Below, one piece after another: positions 1 to 11,351 of a DNA stretch of 64,000 nucleotides (within the stretch, counting starts at the first letter, position 1; each line of letters opens with the position of its first letter). The position numbers and the translations under genes were made by a program. Origin of the DNA: Meconema thalassinum (lineage: Eukaryota; Arthropoda; Insecta; Orthoptera; Tettigoniidae); contig OX336388.2 of NCBI GenBank assembly GCA_946902985.2, positions 122,737,894 through 122,801,893 on the forward strand, given 5' to 3'. The notes beneath the pieces are model-generated. The model had not been told where the DNA came from and ran no database searches. It saw only the letters and a program-made list of their open reading frames with translations.

Positions 1-2
1 CC

Positions 3-692
3 ACGGGACTAGCGTGTAGCCGTCTGATCATTAATAAGTATGTACCTGAGTTTGGCATTCCTCTCAGGATACTATCTGACAGTGGACCACAGTTTACTGC
101 AAAGAAATGGAGAACCAGTATGCAGGAAGCTGGTATAACACACGTCCATTCCTCTGTAAGGTACCCTCAGGGTAATTCTGCAGAGCGTCCATTAAGGGAA
201 GTGGCTCGTCTTTTTCGGACTCTAGTGCATGACAAGCATGCGGCCTGGGTTGGACATCTTCCCAAGGTCGAGACTTGGCTGAATTCTGTCCAGCATGAGA
301 GCACGAAATTGACGCCATACGAAGTTCACTTCGGAAAAAGACCACAAAATGAACTAGCGAGGGTGTTGGGATTAAATGAGGGTAAGCAACCGGGGATGGA
401 TTACATTGTCCAGTTGGCGAAACAGAATTTATCTAAGTCAGCACAAAAGAGAATTCGCCAACAAAAAGAAACTAAATTTGACCTATTCGAGCCGGGAGAC
501 AGAGTCTTACTTAGAGTGCCGAAACAGTCAAATAAGCTAGAGAAAGTCATGTCCAAGTTCTTTTATCTCTACGAGGGCCCATTTATAGTTTCCAAACGTA
601 TTGGCAAAACAGCATATGTGCTGGAGAATAGTGAGGGAAACAGATTATACGGGACGTATAATATACATAGTCTACGAAAATATGTGTCATAA
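3..692 (+). CDS. Gypsy integrase, C-terminal part (5' cut by window)
   Basis: The open frame contains LSDSGPQFTAKKW (second catalytic Asp of the DD35E core), VRYPQGNSAERPLRE (catalytic Glu), and a C-terminal domain with FEPGDRVLLR and a YEGPFIV GPY/F-type motif. It ends with KYVS and a stop at 690-692. Integrase inserts retroelement cDNA into the host genome. The frame has no stops from the first base of the window, so this copy may have been functional recently. The equivalent region is deleted from the complete element at 16781-24139, apart from its last codons. Confidence 0.9.
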   Translation, partial: TGLACSRLIINKYVPEFGIPLRILSDSGPQFTAKKWRTSMQEAGITHVHSSVRYPQGNSAERPLREVARLFRTLVHDKHAAWVGHLPKVETWLNSVQHESTKLTPYEVHFGKRPQNELARVLGLNEGKQPGMDYIVQLAKQNLSKSAQKRIRQQKETKFDLFEPGDRVLLRVPKQSNKLEKVMSKFFYLYEGPFIVSKRIGKTAYVLENSEGNRLYGTYNIHSLRKYVS

Positions 693-1767
693 AGTGAGTG
701 TGTTGTTTGTTTAGCTGGCGAGCCAGCCTATCAAATGAGTAAGTGTGGTATTTGGTGCGTGGGAGGATCTGGTCTTAAGGCAGGCGTATCAGAAGTCACA
801 CAGGGGGGTAGTATGTAAGTAAATGAGAGTTTTTAAGGTACAGGGAAATATGACGGGATTGTCGGATGCTGTTGAGCACTAAATTGTCTCGATGCACCAA
901 GGCCATTTTGGCAGCGCTGATGGGTTCCCATTTATCTCCAAGAGATGGGGGAGCGCTTGTATAGGGCTTGTTAGCTTAAGGCGTCCACGAGATAAAAGAT
1001 GGGCCATCAGAATGCGAGACAGTCCTTCATGAAACTCATACATATCAGCACACGTGATTTCTGTTTACGGCCTCGCCATGTAAGATTTGTAAGTGTGTAA
1101 TTTAAGATAATCTGTACAATGGTATTATTTGTGTGAGGAGAAATGGTCTGTGTTGAGAGCTAGTATTAAGTAGAATATGGTTAACGGGAACTTAACAAGA
1201 CAGGGCGCTTACGGCACAGAAATATTTGGTGTTATATGTAATGCGCATTTACTGTTTTTTTTCAGAAGTCAATATTAATTTAATCTACGTTAAAGAGAGA
1301 TTAAGTATTATGGTCACGAGGCGCTGCCACAATAGTGTGATCGTGTGCTGAGTGATAAGTGGAATTAAATTTCACCATAAGGAGGGGACCTCCAGTGAAA
1401 TTAGGAAGTTCTATGGTGATATAAATATATCAGAACACCTTCAATGCGTGTGATATGACATCATAAATACATAGTGCTCACACATTAATTATGTCTATTT
1501 CTCCAACATAGAGAAATTTGAGAGGCGGAGATATCCGTGGAACACTATTCCCTATGTAAAACATTGAACTGGTTGCAAAGTGCGATCCATAGTGACAACA
1601 AACTTTGACGCAAAGTGCGTGAAGAAAAAATATGAGTGTATATATCTGTAATTTAGGGTGATTTCATTTATGTAATATGTATTTTGGATGGGGTTTATTA
1701 ACGTGTCTGGGATAATCGGATAATGGACCGTCGTCACGGTAAATCATCCGATGATCCGAGGCGAATA
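693..1767 (+). other. Conserved non-coding stretch between Gypsy pol and 3' LTR
   Basis: No ORF of note is seen. The sequence is nearly collinear with 21713-22784 in the second copy, including ggcgagccagcctatcaaat near its start and the gatccgaggcgaata that precedes the LTR. It may be a decayed env or accessory gene, or a long 3' UTR; nothing in the translation identifies it. A purine stretch before the LTR is weak, so the polypurine tract is not clear. Confidence 0.7.
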
Positions 1768-3120
1768 TGTAACGTGTTTTTCGAGGGGTTTTATGCAACT
1801 GGCATAAGTCAGTAGGAAGCCATTCTATATTTATTTACGCGGCAAATTGTTCAGGCAAGAGAATTTTTCATGGTAATTTATTATTATTATTAATTTATTA
1901 TAATTATTATTAAGGTATTTTCGGAGCATTTTATAAAAATTATTAGCATTCAGATAGGTTTTCTATGTCTTAGAAAACGCTATCCAGCAAATTATTACGA
2001 ACGACGATATCATAGAAAATTATCTGATTACGGAATTTTACGGAGTTTTCGTCAGTTAGGGTATATCGAGAGACGTGACTCACTGGGATTTCAAGTACAC
2101 GCTTAATCTTGTCGAGAAGCATGACGCAATCTTGGGTCGCAAGGTCTAGAAAAGGCGAATTGTTGGAACGGAAAACGACTTCTCCCTCTCGCGCGACGAG
2201 TGTAAAGAAACCAGAGGAGGGGAACTAGCGGTGGGTCAACCAATCAGGGGAGACAACGTAAGCTGAAGCCGGCTGAAGAGTGGGGGAGCCAACGTGTGCA
2301 TATATCGTTCGACGCGCCGTGAAACGAGGACTATCTGTGTAGAACTTGCGGAGTACGGTTGCAAGTGCGTGTCGCTCCGATGTTCAGTGGAGTTGAAGAC
2401 TAACTTTTGCAAAACTTAACCAGTGCGGTTGTACGAGTGTTTGGGTCCGAGGTACGGACCATAGAATTATCTAAGCTACCAGAATATCATCAATTTCCGA
2501 CGGAGATGACGACGTCCAGGAGTCTGTGGGAAGCTCACAGCATCAGCAAGTACGAGGGAAATGCCTTGGCAATTTCCAATGGTAAGCGCAAATGACGCAG
2601 AAATACGCAATCTCTCATTTTTCTTTGTTTTACATTTCATATTTCAGTAACTTCATAGCTTGGAAATAAGAGTAAAATCAATTTATCAGACTCCGTTTTC
2701 ACGTAATTTTCTATCGGTAATATTCAAATCACAACGCTCCAATTTAAATTGTGTACTTATTATTATTATTAATTTTGCTATACTGGTTTTATATAATAAA
2801 TTCATTTCTTTTACAATGCAATCTTTGCTTTCAGTAGGTAGCATTAGATATAGACCAATTCCTTCTCCTGATACAATTGTTTGTTGGGTTAATGATCAAA
2901 TCATACCACGATCTGAGTGAATAGTGTCTTGAAGGTGTTCTGCCAGAGCTAGACGTTGTTAAATACAAATTTAGATTTCAACATTGCATTGAGGTCTTGG
3001 CGCCCATTAAAACAACATAGCTTAGGCAAAGGTAAACAGTTACATTTATCACCCAACAGTGTGGGCTAGCCAAACTGTTACATTTGTCGCTACCAACATG
3101 GGGCATTAAAAAACGCTACA
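1768..3120 (+). repeat. LTR of Gypsy element A
   Basis: 1353 bp, starting tgtaacgtg and ending gctaca, matching the LTRs at 16781-18135 and 22785-24139. Its last 60 bases differ: it lacks one ttaggggcagtcaaactgct unit and instead includes tttgtcgctaccaacatggg, which in the other copy lies just inside the element as the primer-binding region. It carries (ATT)n tracts near 1880 and 2760. Confidence 0.88.
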
Positions 3121-3527
3121 ACCCGATCATCCAGCAGCTGATTGTATGCGACTCTTTGGGTCATGGTAGAGGAGTCGGACCCTTCCAATTAGCTCTTGAG
3201 GAACTCCATGCTCTCGGAAGACAAACCAAACCAACTCACGAGACACTCGGTCAAAGGCTCTTTTAAGGTCGAGGAAGGCTAGAAGTAGGTGCTTTGACTT
3301 ATCCCAGTGGTTTTCAAGAAACAGGCGAATGGCATGGATAGCATCAGTCAGCACACAACCCTTCACAAATCTGCATTGATTGGTGGTGAGGTTAATAATT
3401 TGATGGATCCTTTTATTGATGATACGTTCAAAGATCCTCATTGTGTGTGATAGGAGGTGCAGCGGGTGATAGTTGCTACATTCAGCTGGACTATCCTGCT
3501 TCCAAATTGGAATTGTGATACTGCACA

Positions 3528-3528
<1 letters not shown>
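3121..3528 (-). pseudogene. RTE-type LINE reverse transcriptase fragment
   Basis: The antisense translation reads PIWKQDSPAECSNYHPLHLL, then ERIINKRIHQ, TNQCRFVKGC and AFLDLKRAFDRVSRELVW. These are motifs 1 to 4 (fingers and first palm motif) of an RTE-clade reverse transcriptase. The YADD motif and endonuclease are missing. It is cut on one side by the Gypsy LTR and on the other by the (ATG)n tail of the next antisense LINE. It is a dead fragment. Confidence 0.85.
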
Positions 3529-3529
<1 letters not shown>

Positions 3530-3562
<33 letters not shown>

Positions 3563-3563
3563 T
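3530..3563 (-). repeat. (ATG)n tail of antisense LINE
   Basis: Eleven or so uninterrupted CAT/ATC triplets. On the minus strand this is an (ATG)n run directly after the stop region of the LINE ORF ending at 3559, so it is read as that LINE's microsatellite 3' tail rather than an independent microsatellite. Confidence 0.75.
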
Positions 3564-4439
3564 TCCCCTTATCCAGCTCCTGCCGGGTCGGGGTATTTAT
3601 GGCACTTCTCCACTTTCCTCTTTCCTTCCACCATTCTTCTTCCACGATCTTGTTCCAGTCCAGATTTCTTTTTCTTACGCTGTTCTTCACTGAATCAATC
3701 CACCTTGTTCTAGGTCTTCCTCTTGCTCTCTTACCCTTGCACTTCGCCTCCAGCATCTGTCTTGGTATTCTATTTTCCTCCATCCTCTTTACATGTCCAA
3801 ACCACCTTAGTTTATTCTTCTCAATTCTCTCATTTAGTTTTGCCATCCCTACTTCCTTCCTAACATCTTCATTCCTCACTCCGTCTTTCCTTGTCTTTCC
3901 TATCATACTTCTTAGGAATTTCATTTCACTGGCTTGGATTCTACTCTCGTGCCTGCTTGTCAGGGTCCAAGTCTCCGCTGCGTAAGTTAATATGGGAACA
4001 TAGTACATTTTATACATTACCTCCTTGCTTTTCCTTGGTACTTCCTTATCCCAAACAAGTTTTCTTACACTTTGATAGAATGCATTGCTCTGCTGTACCC
4101 TCCTGCCAATCTCCATGTCCAACCTACCAGTTTGCATCAATTCACATCCTAGGTATTTGAACGTGTCCACAATTTCCAAACTCTGACTTCCAATTTTCAC
4201 AGTGCCCTTTCCTTGTCTTTCCCCTCTTGTCATCACCATGGTCTTGCTTTTATCTATACTGATTTTCAGGCCGTACTTCTGAATATTTTCGTTCAGTGCA
4301 TCTAGTTGTTTTTGCACTTCTTCGGTGTTCCTTCCCCAGACCACAATATCATCTGCAAATAACAGTAACTTCATTTCTTTATGTCCATATGCTTCCTTTG
4401 TTTCCTTTACAATTTCATCTATCACCATTCCCATAATGA
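3564..4439 (-). pseudogene. LINE ORF2 C-terminal part (split element, 3' half)
   Basis: Antisense frame from MGMVIDEIVKE through KLLLFADDIVVWG (RT catalytic box), FKYLGCELMQTGRLDMEIG, then a long C-terminal region with LRWFGHVKRMEENRIPRQM and RARGRPRTRWIDSVKN. The reading frame is open to 3559. The upstream half of the same ORF continues at 6749; the two halves were separated by the LINE at 4440-6748. The clade is uncertain; it resembles the single-ORF APE-type LINEs common in insects. Confidence 0.85.
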
Positions 4440-4440
4440 T

Positions 4441-6525
4441 GCAGATAGTACTGTTAACTCTCTATATAACTCTTTCATCAAACAATTGAATCTAAGGAAC
4501 AGGCATAGCCAAAGAAAAATAACAAACAATACTAACAATAACAGACAGACTACTAACTTACCATGGGTCACAGCTGAACTCCTTACACTTATAAAACAAC
4601 GAGACACTCTGCATGCAAAGCTCAAAAATCCCCTTCACAGAAATAATAATGATATGAACCAAGAATACTGTAGATGCCGGAATAATGTAACAAACTTAAA
4701 AAGAAGACTAAAGTCAAATTACTACTCAGATAAATTCAGAACATATGGAAACAATTCTAATAAAACTTGGGAGACTATCAAAGAAATCATACACAACAAA
4801 AAACCAACAGTTGAGACATGCACTTCACTTGAAATAGACAACAAAATTATCACAAACAATCAAGAACTATGTGAATCATTTAACTTGTTCTTCACAAACA
4901 TTGCTGGAAGTCTAGCAAAAGCTATTCCTGAACAGAAGGAAATCCTCAGTAAGGACCACAATCAGTCAAATTCTCTCTACTTATATCCGACAGATGAAGC
5001 AGAGGTCAAGTCCATCATCACAAATTTAAAGAATAAAAAGAGCTGTGGATTAGATAGGATCAAGACAAATTTCATTAAAAACAATATACAATCATTTATT
5101 AAAATCTTGGTTGAAATGATTAATGAGTCCTTAGTTACTGGCATGATACCAGATGACTTAAAAGTGGCCAAAGTAGTTCCTATATTTAAGGGTGGTGACA
5201 AAAGAAATCCAAATAATTATAGACCTGTTTCTATTTTATCGGTAGTTTCAAAAATTCTGGAAGAAGTGGTAAAAACAAGATTGCTTTCATTTCTGAACAA
5301 GAATACATTCTTTCATAATATGCAATATGGATTCAGGGAAAATTCTAGTACTGAGGCAGCAACTATTGACCTAATAACAATGCTACAAGAAACTATTGAC
5401 AAAAATAATATGGCAGTTGGGTTATTTATTGATCTCACAAAAGCCTTTGATACAGTAGATCATAAAATACTGTTATCAAAATTAGAAAATGCTGGTGTCC
5501 GAGGTATAGCACTAAAATGGTTCCAAAGCTACCTTATTGGAAGAAAGCAGCATGTAGCTTTGAATAAATGCATAAGTTCAGGAAAATATATAACTCATGG
5601 AGTTCCACAAGGATCTATACTTGGACCTACATTATTCTTAATTTATATAAATGATATTGTGGAATGTAATTTGAGAGGGCATATCAAATTGTATGCAGAT
5701 GATACAAATATCTTCTACACTGGGAAAGACATAATTGAAATCATACAAAATGTGCAACAAGATATAAATACTCTCTCACAATGGTTCCAGGCCAATAAAT
5801 TAACAATGAACCTACAGAAGACCAATTACATGGTAATTTCAAAGCAAAGCATGAAAGAAATCACACATGACAAAATATATATAAATAATATTGAAATAAA
5901 AGAGGTTAATCAGGCAAAGTATTTAGGTCTAATCATCGACAAACACCTGACCTGGATTGAACACGTTGAACGAATTGCTAAGAAACTCTCACCTATAGTA
6001 GGGATCCTAAGGAAACTTCGGTATCTTATTCCCCTAAACCTTGTAAAACAAATCTACTATTCACTTGTACATAGCAAGCTCCAATATTTAAATGTTATTT
6101 GGGCTCACTGCAGGAAATCCACACTGAATGATTTAATGACTATTCAGAATAGGGCTATTAGAAACATATTTAACCTTCCTTACTGCACTCCAGTAAAAGA
6201 TCTGTACATCAGAAGTAAAATTCTACCCCTCAGCATAAGTGCAGATCTCCGAGCAGCTATGCTAATATACAAAATTAAACACAACACAATACTCTATAGC
6301 TCTCCCTACATCTTGAACTCGGACAATCATTCTTATGGAACTAGGCATGCGAAGGACGTAGCCTTATATATCATTCACTCTTCTAAATACGGTAGAAATA
6401 GTTTCAAGTTCTCTGCATCACAGTCATATAATAAACTTCCCGATGAAGTAAAAAGTGCACCAACTTTGTCAGTATTTAAGAGGAAAACTACGAAAGTATT
6501 GTGGGAAAAATTCGATGCATCGTAA
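4441..6525 (+). CDS. LINE reverse transcriptase (N-terminally truncated ORF2)
   Basis: About 694 codons open in one frame. RT motifs are in order: KVVPIFKGGDKRNPNNYRP, FRENSSTEAATIDL, GLFIDLTKAFDTVDHKIL, HGVPQGSILGPTLFLIYIND, IKLYADDTNIFY and AKYLGLIIDKHLTWIEHV. A C-terminal region with YGTRHAKD follows. There is no nonsense codon, so the insertion is fairly recent, but loss of the 5' end removed the endonuclease and any ORF1. The first residues come from the junction, so no native start is present. Confidence 0.9.
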   Translation, partial: ADSTVNSLYNSFIKQLNLRNRHSQRKITNNTNNNRQTTNLPWVTAELLTLIKQRDTLHAKLKNPLHRNNNDMNQEYCRCRNNVTNLKRRLKSNYYSDKFRTYGNNSNKTWETIKEIIHNKKPTVETCTSLEIDNKIITNNQELCESFNLFFTNIAGSLAKAIPEQKEILSKDHNQSNSLYLYPTDEAEVKSIITNLKNKKSCGLDRIKTNFIKNNIQSFIKILVEMINESLVTGMIPDDLKVAKVVPIFKGGDKRNPNNYRPVSILSVVSKILEEVVKTRLLSFLNKNTFFHNMQYGFRENSSTEAATIDLITMLQETIDKNNMAVGLFIDLTKAFDTVDHKILLSKLENAGVRGIALKWFQSYLIGRKQHVALNKCISSGKYITHGVPQGSILGPTLFLIYINDIVECNLRGHIKLYADDTNIFYTGKDIIEIIQNVQQDINTLSQWFQANKLTMNLQKTNYMVISKQSMKEITHDKIYINNIEIKEVNQAKYLGLIIDKHLTWIEHVERIAKKLSPIVGILRKLRYLIPLNLVKQIYYSLVHSKLQYLNVIWAHCRKSTLNDLMTIQNRAIRNIFNLPYCTPVKDLYIRSKILPLSISADLRAAMLIYKIKHNTILYSSPYILNSDNHSYGTRHAKDVALYIIHSSKYGRNSFKFSASQSYNKLPDEVKSAPTLSVFKRKTTKVLWEKFDAS

Positions 6526-6748
6526 TACATCAAATAAGCTTAAAAATCCTGTGCTTATCATTTTAAGAGACCTTGGTCTAAACAATCTTAGATATAGTAT
6601 CAACTTTACTAATAGGCCTATGCCCTTATTCATCAATTTGTGTTACCTTCAGAATTTTCTTCCTGGTGTGTAAACACACATATTACTGTACAATTCCTCT
6701 GTACGAGCCTATGGCTCTTTGGAATTAATTGAATAAATATCATTCATA
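6526..6748 (+). other. LINE 3' UTR
   Basis: Non-coding tail of the inserted LINE, ending in an A/T-rich ttgaataaatatcattcata repeat. No poly(A) tail is present, as is usual for LINEs with microsatellite-like tails. Confidence 0.65.
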
Positions 6749-7270
6749 CCATTATGAACAAGAGAGGTGACAGCACACTCCCCTGTCTTAGTCCAGTCTT
6801 GTTCCTAAACCAATCTGTCTTTCCAACTGGGGTCAGTACCCTGCTAACACAGTTGTTGTACATTGCTTGCACCATTTCCAACATTTCTCTTCCCAGTCTC
6901 TTCTTAACCATGGTTTCCCATACCTTCTCCCCGGGGACACTATCATATGCCTTTTCTAGATCTATGAAAGTCATGATCAAATCCTCTCCATATTCCCAGT
7001 TCTTTTCCATCACCTGCCTCAAGCTAAAGATTGGGTCCACTGTGGATCTTCCACTCCTGAAGCCATACTGTTCCTCTTACAACTCTCCTTCCACCTTTCT
7101 TCTCATTCTTCTTTCTAATATCCTTTCCAGTATTTTTACTATCTGTGATATGAGGGTGATCCCTCTATAGTTATCACGCACCTTCTTGTCCCCCTTCTTA
7201 AACACTGGTATTATTAGCCCTTTCTCCCAGTCTTCTGGTACACATTTCCGTTTCCACACACACTTTAGCA
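6749..7270 (-). pseudogene. LINE RT domain, middle part of split element
   Basis: Antisense frames give VWKRKCVPEDWEKGLIIPVF, FKKGDKKVRDNYRGITLI, then after a stop TVDPIFSLRQ, TFIDLEKAYDSVP and KTGLRQGSVLSPLLFIM. This is the fingers and palm of the RT whose FADD box lies at about 4340-4360 beyond the nested insertion. A frameshift and at least one stop near 7077-7270 break the ORF. Confidence 0.85.
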
Positions 7271-7271
7271 G

Positions 7272-8857
7272 TCAATACAACCATTGCATACCAACAGGTC
7301 CAGCAGCCTTTATCATTTCTACACTGATTTCATCCACCCCTGTTGCTTTTCCCATTTTCATTTTCTGTACTGCTAATTCCACCTCCAGCATTGTTATATC
7401 ATCTTCTGTTATAGAGTCGTCAGGTTGTGTCAATTCCATCTCACCAGTACAATTGCTCACATTCAATAGCTTATCGAAATACTCCTTCCATCGTCCCTTT
7501 ATCTCTTCTGGGTGTGTTAACAACTCTCCATCTTCCTTTTTCACTAGCTTTGTAGTAACTCTTTCTTTCCTCTTACTTCTTAGAAGCCCATACAGCATCC
7601 TTTTACTGCCACTTACATCTGTTTCCATTCTTCGTGTAAATTCTTCCCAACTTTTCTTCTTTTCTTCTCCTACCACTTTCTTACACCTCCGTTTGCTGTC
7701 GTGATACTTCCTTTTGCTTTCTTCCGTTTGAACTCGGTTCCATTCTTTCCATGCAGACTTCTTTTCTTTCACTGCTTTCCTCACTTCCTCATTCCACCAT
7801 GGTGTCTCCTTCTCTTTCACTCTTGTTGACGTCCTACCACAAGCACTCTCTGCTGCACCAACAAATGCCTTTTTAAAGTGGGACCATTCCTCTTCTATGT
7901 TTTCCACTTCAGTAACTGGGATTTGTTGCTTCAATCTCTCCTGAAAATCTTCCTGTACAGTTTTGTCTTCCAATTTCCATACTTTTATTTTACTTTCTCT
8001 GATCTCCTTTAGGTTTTCCAATTTTTCCCATCTAAATTTTGCCACCACAGCTCTATGGTCCCCATCAAATGCTTCTCCTGGTAAAGCTGTCACATCTATC
8101 AGCTTTCTGCGATTAGTCCTTTCCATCAGAAAGTAGTCAATTACTGATTTTGTTCTTCTATCGCCCCAACCATATCTCGTAATTTTCCTGCTGTTTTTCT
8201 TCCGAAACCATGAATTACCCACTATCAGTCCATTCCTTTCACAAAAGTTTACAAGTTCCTCTCCTTCCCGGTTCTTTTTCCCATATCCATATGATCCAAT
8301 GACTTCTTCCATTCCTTGTCTCTCGTTTCCGACTTGTGCATTCATATCTCCCATGATCACCACTTCTACATCTGAAATTACTCTTTCTACATCCTCCAGG
8401 AATACTTCAATATCTTCTTCTCTGTTTCCAGTCTGTGGTGCATATACTTGTATGAAGTCCATCACGTCATTTTTCATCTTCATTCTAATTTTCATTATTC
8501 TGTCACTCACACACTCGACCACTTCAACATACTCCTCCAGTTGTTTCGAGGTTATCAGTCCCACGCCATTTTTTGCCTCTTGGCCACCACTCCAGTATAA
8601 TGTATATCCTTTCCTCAATTTCTTCCTTTACCTTTCCATTTCACTTCACTCAGCCCCATCAATCCAACATTCTCCCTCTCCATGAAGTCTACCACCTCCT
8701 CCACCTTGCCTGTCAGGGTCATGACATTCATGATTCCCACTTTCATTTCGGTTACTGGTCGCCTATTTCTCACAGTTCCCCCAGTACCAAAAGAACTGCG
8801 CGTCGCCTGCAGGGTATGCCCTAACCTTCTCCGAATCATTTGAAGGGTCATTTCCAT
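7272..8857 (-). pseudogene. LINE APE-type endonuclease and linker
   Basis: On the minus strand, MKVGIMNVMTLTGK and GLMGLSEVKW (8857-8615) give the endonuclease N-terminus; a frameshift near 8615 leads into LYWSGGQEAKNGVGLI, FIQVYAPQTG, VIMGDMNAQVG, SVIDYFLMER and FDGDHRAVV. These are the E, D..N and DH catalytic landmarks of APE-like LINE endonucleases, which nick target DNA to prime reverse transcription. A charged linker leads to ATGVDEISVEMIK at the start of the RT. The element is inactive. Confidence 0.88.
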
Positions 8858-9352
8858 TTTAGGCTATTATTACGATGGGGTCGCCACTCCCAAAGGCATT
8901 TTATGAAGCTACTGCCAGCTATTATACAGGCCGCCCCTAACATGGGAAACAGACGCCCTTGCAGCCGCCCCTAACCTGGGAAACAGACGCTGCCGATTGA
9001 TGCTGTACTCATACTATTCCCTGAGTACTGGGTTGCCTCTTCCGCAATCTCCACTGTTCCGAAGTCCATCTTCTCCGCTGCAGATTCCGTTGAGGTCTTC
9101 GCACGTAACCCTGTGCACGGGGCCTATGTTATACCCCATAGGACTGGGTCCTCACCAGAACGTAGCCAGTACTGTAGTTCCATGGTATATTACAGTACCG
9201 TTGCCCACCCCTGCGACGTGGACACGCCTGGCAAGAATTATCCATGTAGCCAATTATAATTGCCTCATGGACCGGGTTAAGGAGCTGTCTAAATCCAGCC
9301 TCCAAGGCACATCCAATCAGCTAGAATTCTTCTTTCTTGACCAATTTTGTTA
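8858..9352 (-). other. Probable 5' UTR of the antisense LINE
   Basis: No supported ORF. Two near-copies of cagccgcccctaacctggga followed by aacagacgc occur at about 8933-8990, a short tandem duplication. Position and GC-richer composition suggest the LINE 5' UTR, but its outer edge is not marked. Confidence 0.4.
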
Positions 9353-10440
9353 AAGAAAACCATCATTTTTGACATTTAAAGATTTACATTAAATAAACTT
9401 CAAACAACCCAGGTTTATTGATCAAATTAAGACATAATAATACACAAATAATCATACTGTGACGTATCACTGTGAGCCGGGCAGGCAGCTCTCAGGAGGC
9501 GGCGGTGCAGTTTCTGCACATCATTTTGAAAATATTTCAAGAAGTTCCCAGCTTTGATAACTGACTGCTTGTCGTTTTTTGAGAATATTTCATTAGCAGA
9601 GTTAAATCTAGATAATACATAATACTTATTGGTGTTGTGTGATTTTATTGAACATTACTCAAATATGTCTATAAAGTAAATTCCAGGAAATCTTCTAAGT
9701 ATTTGCCATGTCTGTTGCGGAGTTTCGTCTATGTATAGTCATGACGGTCAATGCGTACCCAGGCAGCATTCTTTCAACCCCATAATCCTACTGGTCAGAC
9801 CCGCTCAACTAGTAATGAGGGTGTGGTGTTTGCTTCCTTTCTCTCAACAACCAGTGGTGGTTGGCGGATAATTGTTCTGAGTGTTTGCTCTATTTTCATC
9901 CCTAAAACCTGAATAACTAACTGTTGGTGAGCTTCGCTTTCCCAGACAATTCACGGTACCGTACTTCAAGATTATTAAGAAATAAAACTATGAAGTCCTA
10001 TGCATGTCAGAGGAAACACATAGCTTTCTCTTGCTAAAAGATTATTATTATGGCATTGTTACTTACCTATAATTTTAAAATCTGGTCGTAGTGCATCATT
10101 GCAATCTTATTACTAGTCGCCACTGTCTACAGCAGTTGTCTCGTCATTTAAAGGTACTAGGCAGTACTATTGCCTTGAAGAGAGAAACATAAGGGCCAAC
10201 TTCCATTCAAGCCCTTAACCCTCATAAAAAGAGCTCACTCTGCTGGGCGAGAAACACTTGTATAAGGCTAAGGATCAATCACATGCTGCTTTCTTTGGTT
10301 ACCACTGGGGATGAGTTGACTATACTAGACCAAGTTAGATTTTCTGGAGCTTACATGTGATAAACTCCATAGACATATTTGGTTAATGTTAAATTAAATA
10401 TAGATTTTCTGCAGTTTCATTACTGGGCAGCGAAAACCCA
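9353..10440. other. Unassigned A/T-rich sequence
   Basis: Nothing recognisable: no ORF over 60 codons with family motifs, no RNA gene and no clear repeat. It should contain or be upstream of the missing first KRAB exon of the PRDM9-like gene, which was not identified. Confidence 0.4.
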
Positions 10441-11045
10441 GCATCTCTTAGGAAGCAAAATAACCAGTGATGGACGAAGCAAAGAGGATATAAAAAGTAG
10501 GTTGGCTCAGGCAAGAAAGCATTTCTAAAGAAAAGGAATCTGTTGACATCGATCGAATATAGATTTAGGTATTAGGAAGTCATTTTTGAAAACCTCTGTC
10601 TGGAGTGTGGCACTCTATGGAAGTGAAACTTGGACAGTTGGAGCAGCAGAAAAGAGAAGAATTGAAGCATTTGAAATGTGGTGTTACAGGAGAATGATGA
10701 CGATCAGATGGGTAGATAGAGTAACAAATGAAGAGGTATTACGACTAGTGGGAGAGGAGAAATGTTTCTGGCAACTGCTAATGAAGAGAAGAGATAGGTT
10801 GGTAGGACACATACTAAGACACCTAGGAATAGTAAACTTAGGTATGGAAGGATGGGTCGAGGACAAGAACCGTAGGGGTAGACCAAGGCTAAAATATGTT
10901 AAAAAGATTGCCTCGGATGTGAGGTGTGATAGCTATGATTGTAGAGATGAAACGATTATCTCAGGACAGGGAGACATGGAGACCTGCATCAAATCAGTAA
11001 AAAGACTGAAGACTCAAACACATGAAAACCAATATTTCATCTTTT
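10441..11045 (+). pseudogene. LINE tail, same family as 40641-43615
   Basis: Encodes VWSVALYGSETWTVG, EKRRIEAFEMWCYRRMM, DRLVGHILRHLGI and RRGRPRLKYVKKI, the post-RT region of the LINE at 40641-43615. Similarity starts sharply at gcaaaataaccagtgatgga (compare 43025 onward) and ends at gaagactcaaaca. It is a 5'-truncated insertion with a frame break near 10520-10585. The later copy has a 2-bp insertion in the same region, which this copy lacks. Confidence 0.85.
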
Positions 11046-11351
11046 GGTACCTCTGTGAGGAGAAGATATGTTGAGGGAACTCTTAAGTTTCCCGAGAAAA
11101 GAAGTACAATGTACTGCATATATGGTATGTTGTGCAGGGTTCACTATCCCAGTGGGATCCAAACAGGGTGTACCAAAACCTGATTTGCTGGAATTTAATT
11201 ACTTGGCCATGGAAGCCAATATTCAATCTTTATCACATGTAAGTTAGTTTGTTTCTTTAGTTGACATGAGAGTTCTCTCCTTGGAATTCAACTGTTGCAT
11301 GTAACTTGTACTCCTATTTTGTTCCTGTGGAACATTTCAAGCATTGTGCAG

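Larger units (their letters stand above)
1..3120 (+). mobile_element. Gypsy LTR retrotransposon A, 3' part
   Basis: The window opens inside the integrase of a Gypsy element, followed by a 1.07-kb stretch without a convincing gene and a 3' LTR. The whole arrangement matches 21700-24139 of the complete element further right, allowing for small differences. The right LTR edge abuts an RTE-like LINE fragment at about 3121. The 5' part and its target-site duplication lie outside the window. Confidence 0.88.
4440..6748 (+). mobile_element. 5'-truncated CR1/jockey-like LINE inserted in another LINE
   Basis: The insertion interrupts an antisense LINE between its sequences coding SPLLFIM and MVIDEIV. 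Flanking ccataatga (4431-4439) and ccattatga (6749-6757) look like a 9-bp target-site duplication with one mismatch. The right end is a short run of aataaatatcattcata-type repeats. The endonuclease region is absent, so the element is 5' truncated. Confidence 0.85.

Noticed and set aside
2660..2920. 86-codon ORF repeated at 17672 and 23676
   Set aside because: Lies inside the LTR of three copies; conservation is explained by shared descent, not coding function.
3531..3562. Poly-His coding ORF from the CAT repeat
   Set aside because: It is the (ATG)n tail of an antisense LINE; the ORF is a by-product of the microsatellite.
7186..8824. Several plus-strand ORFs over 80 codons
   Set aside because: Shadows of the antisense LINE endonuclease and RT.
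11150..11249. Possible extra PRDM9-like exon reading PKPDLLEFNYLAMEANIQ with a cat/gtaagt donor
   Set aside because: The phase fits only an alternative acceptor of the next exon, the peptide does not look like the first half of a KRAB box, and the sequence follows directly on a LINE tail.
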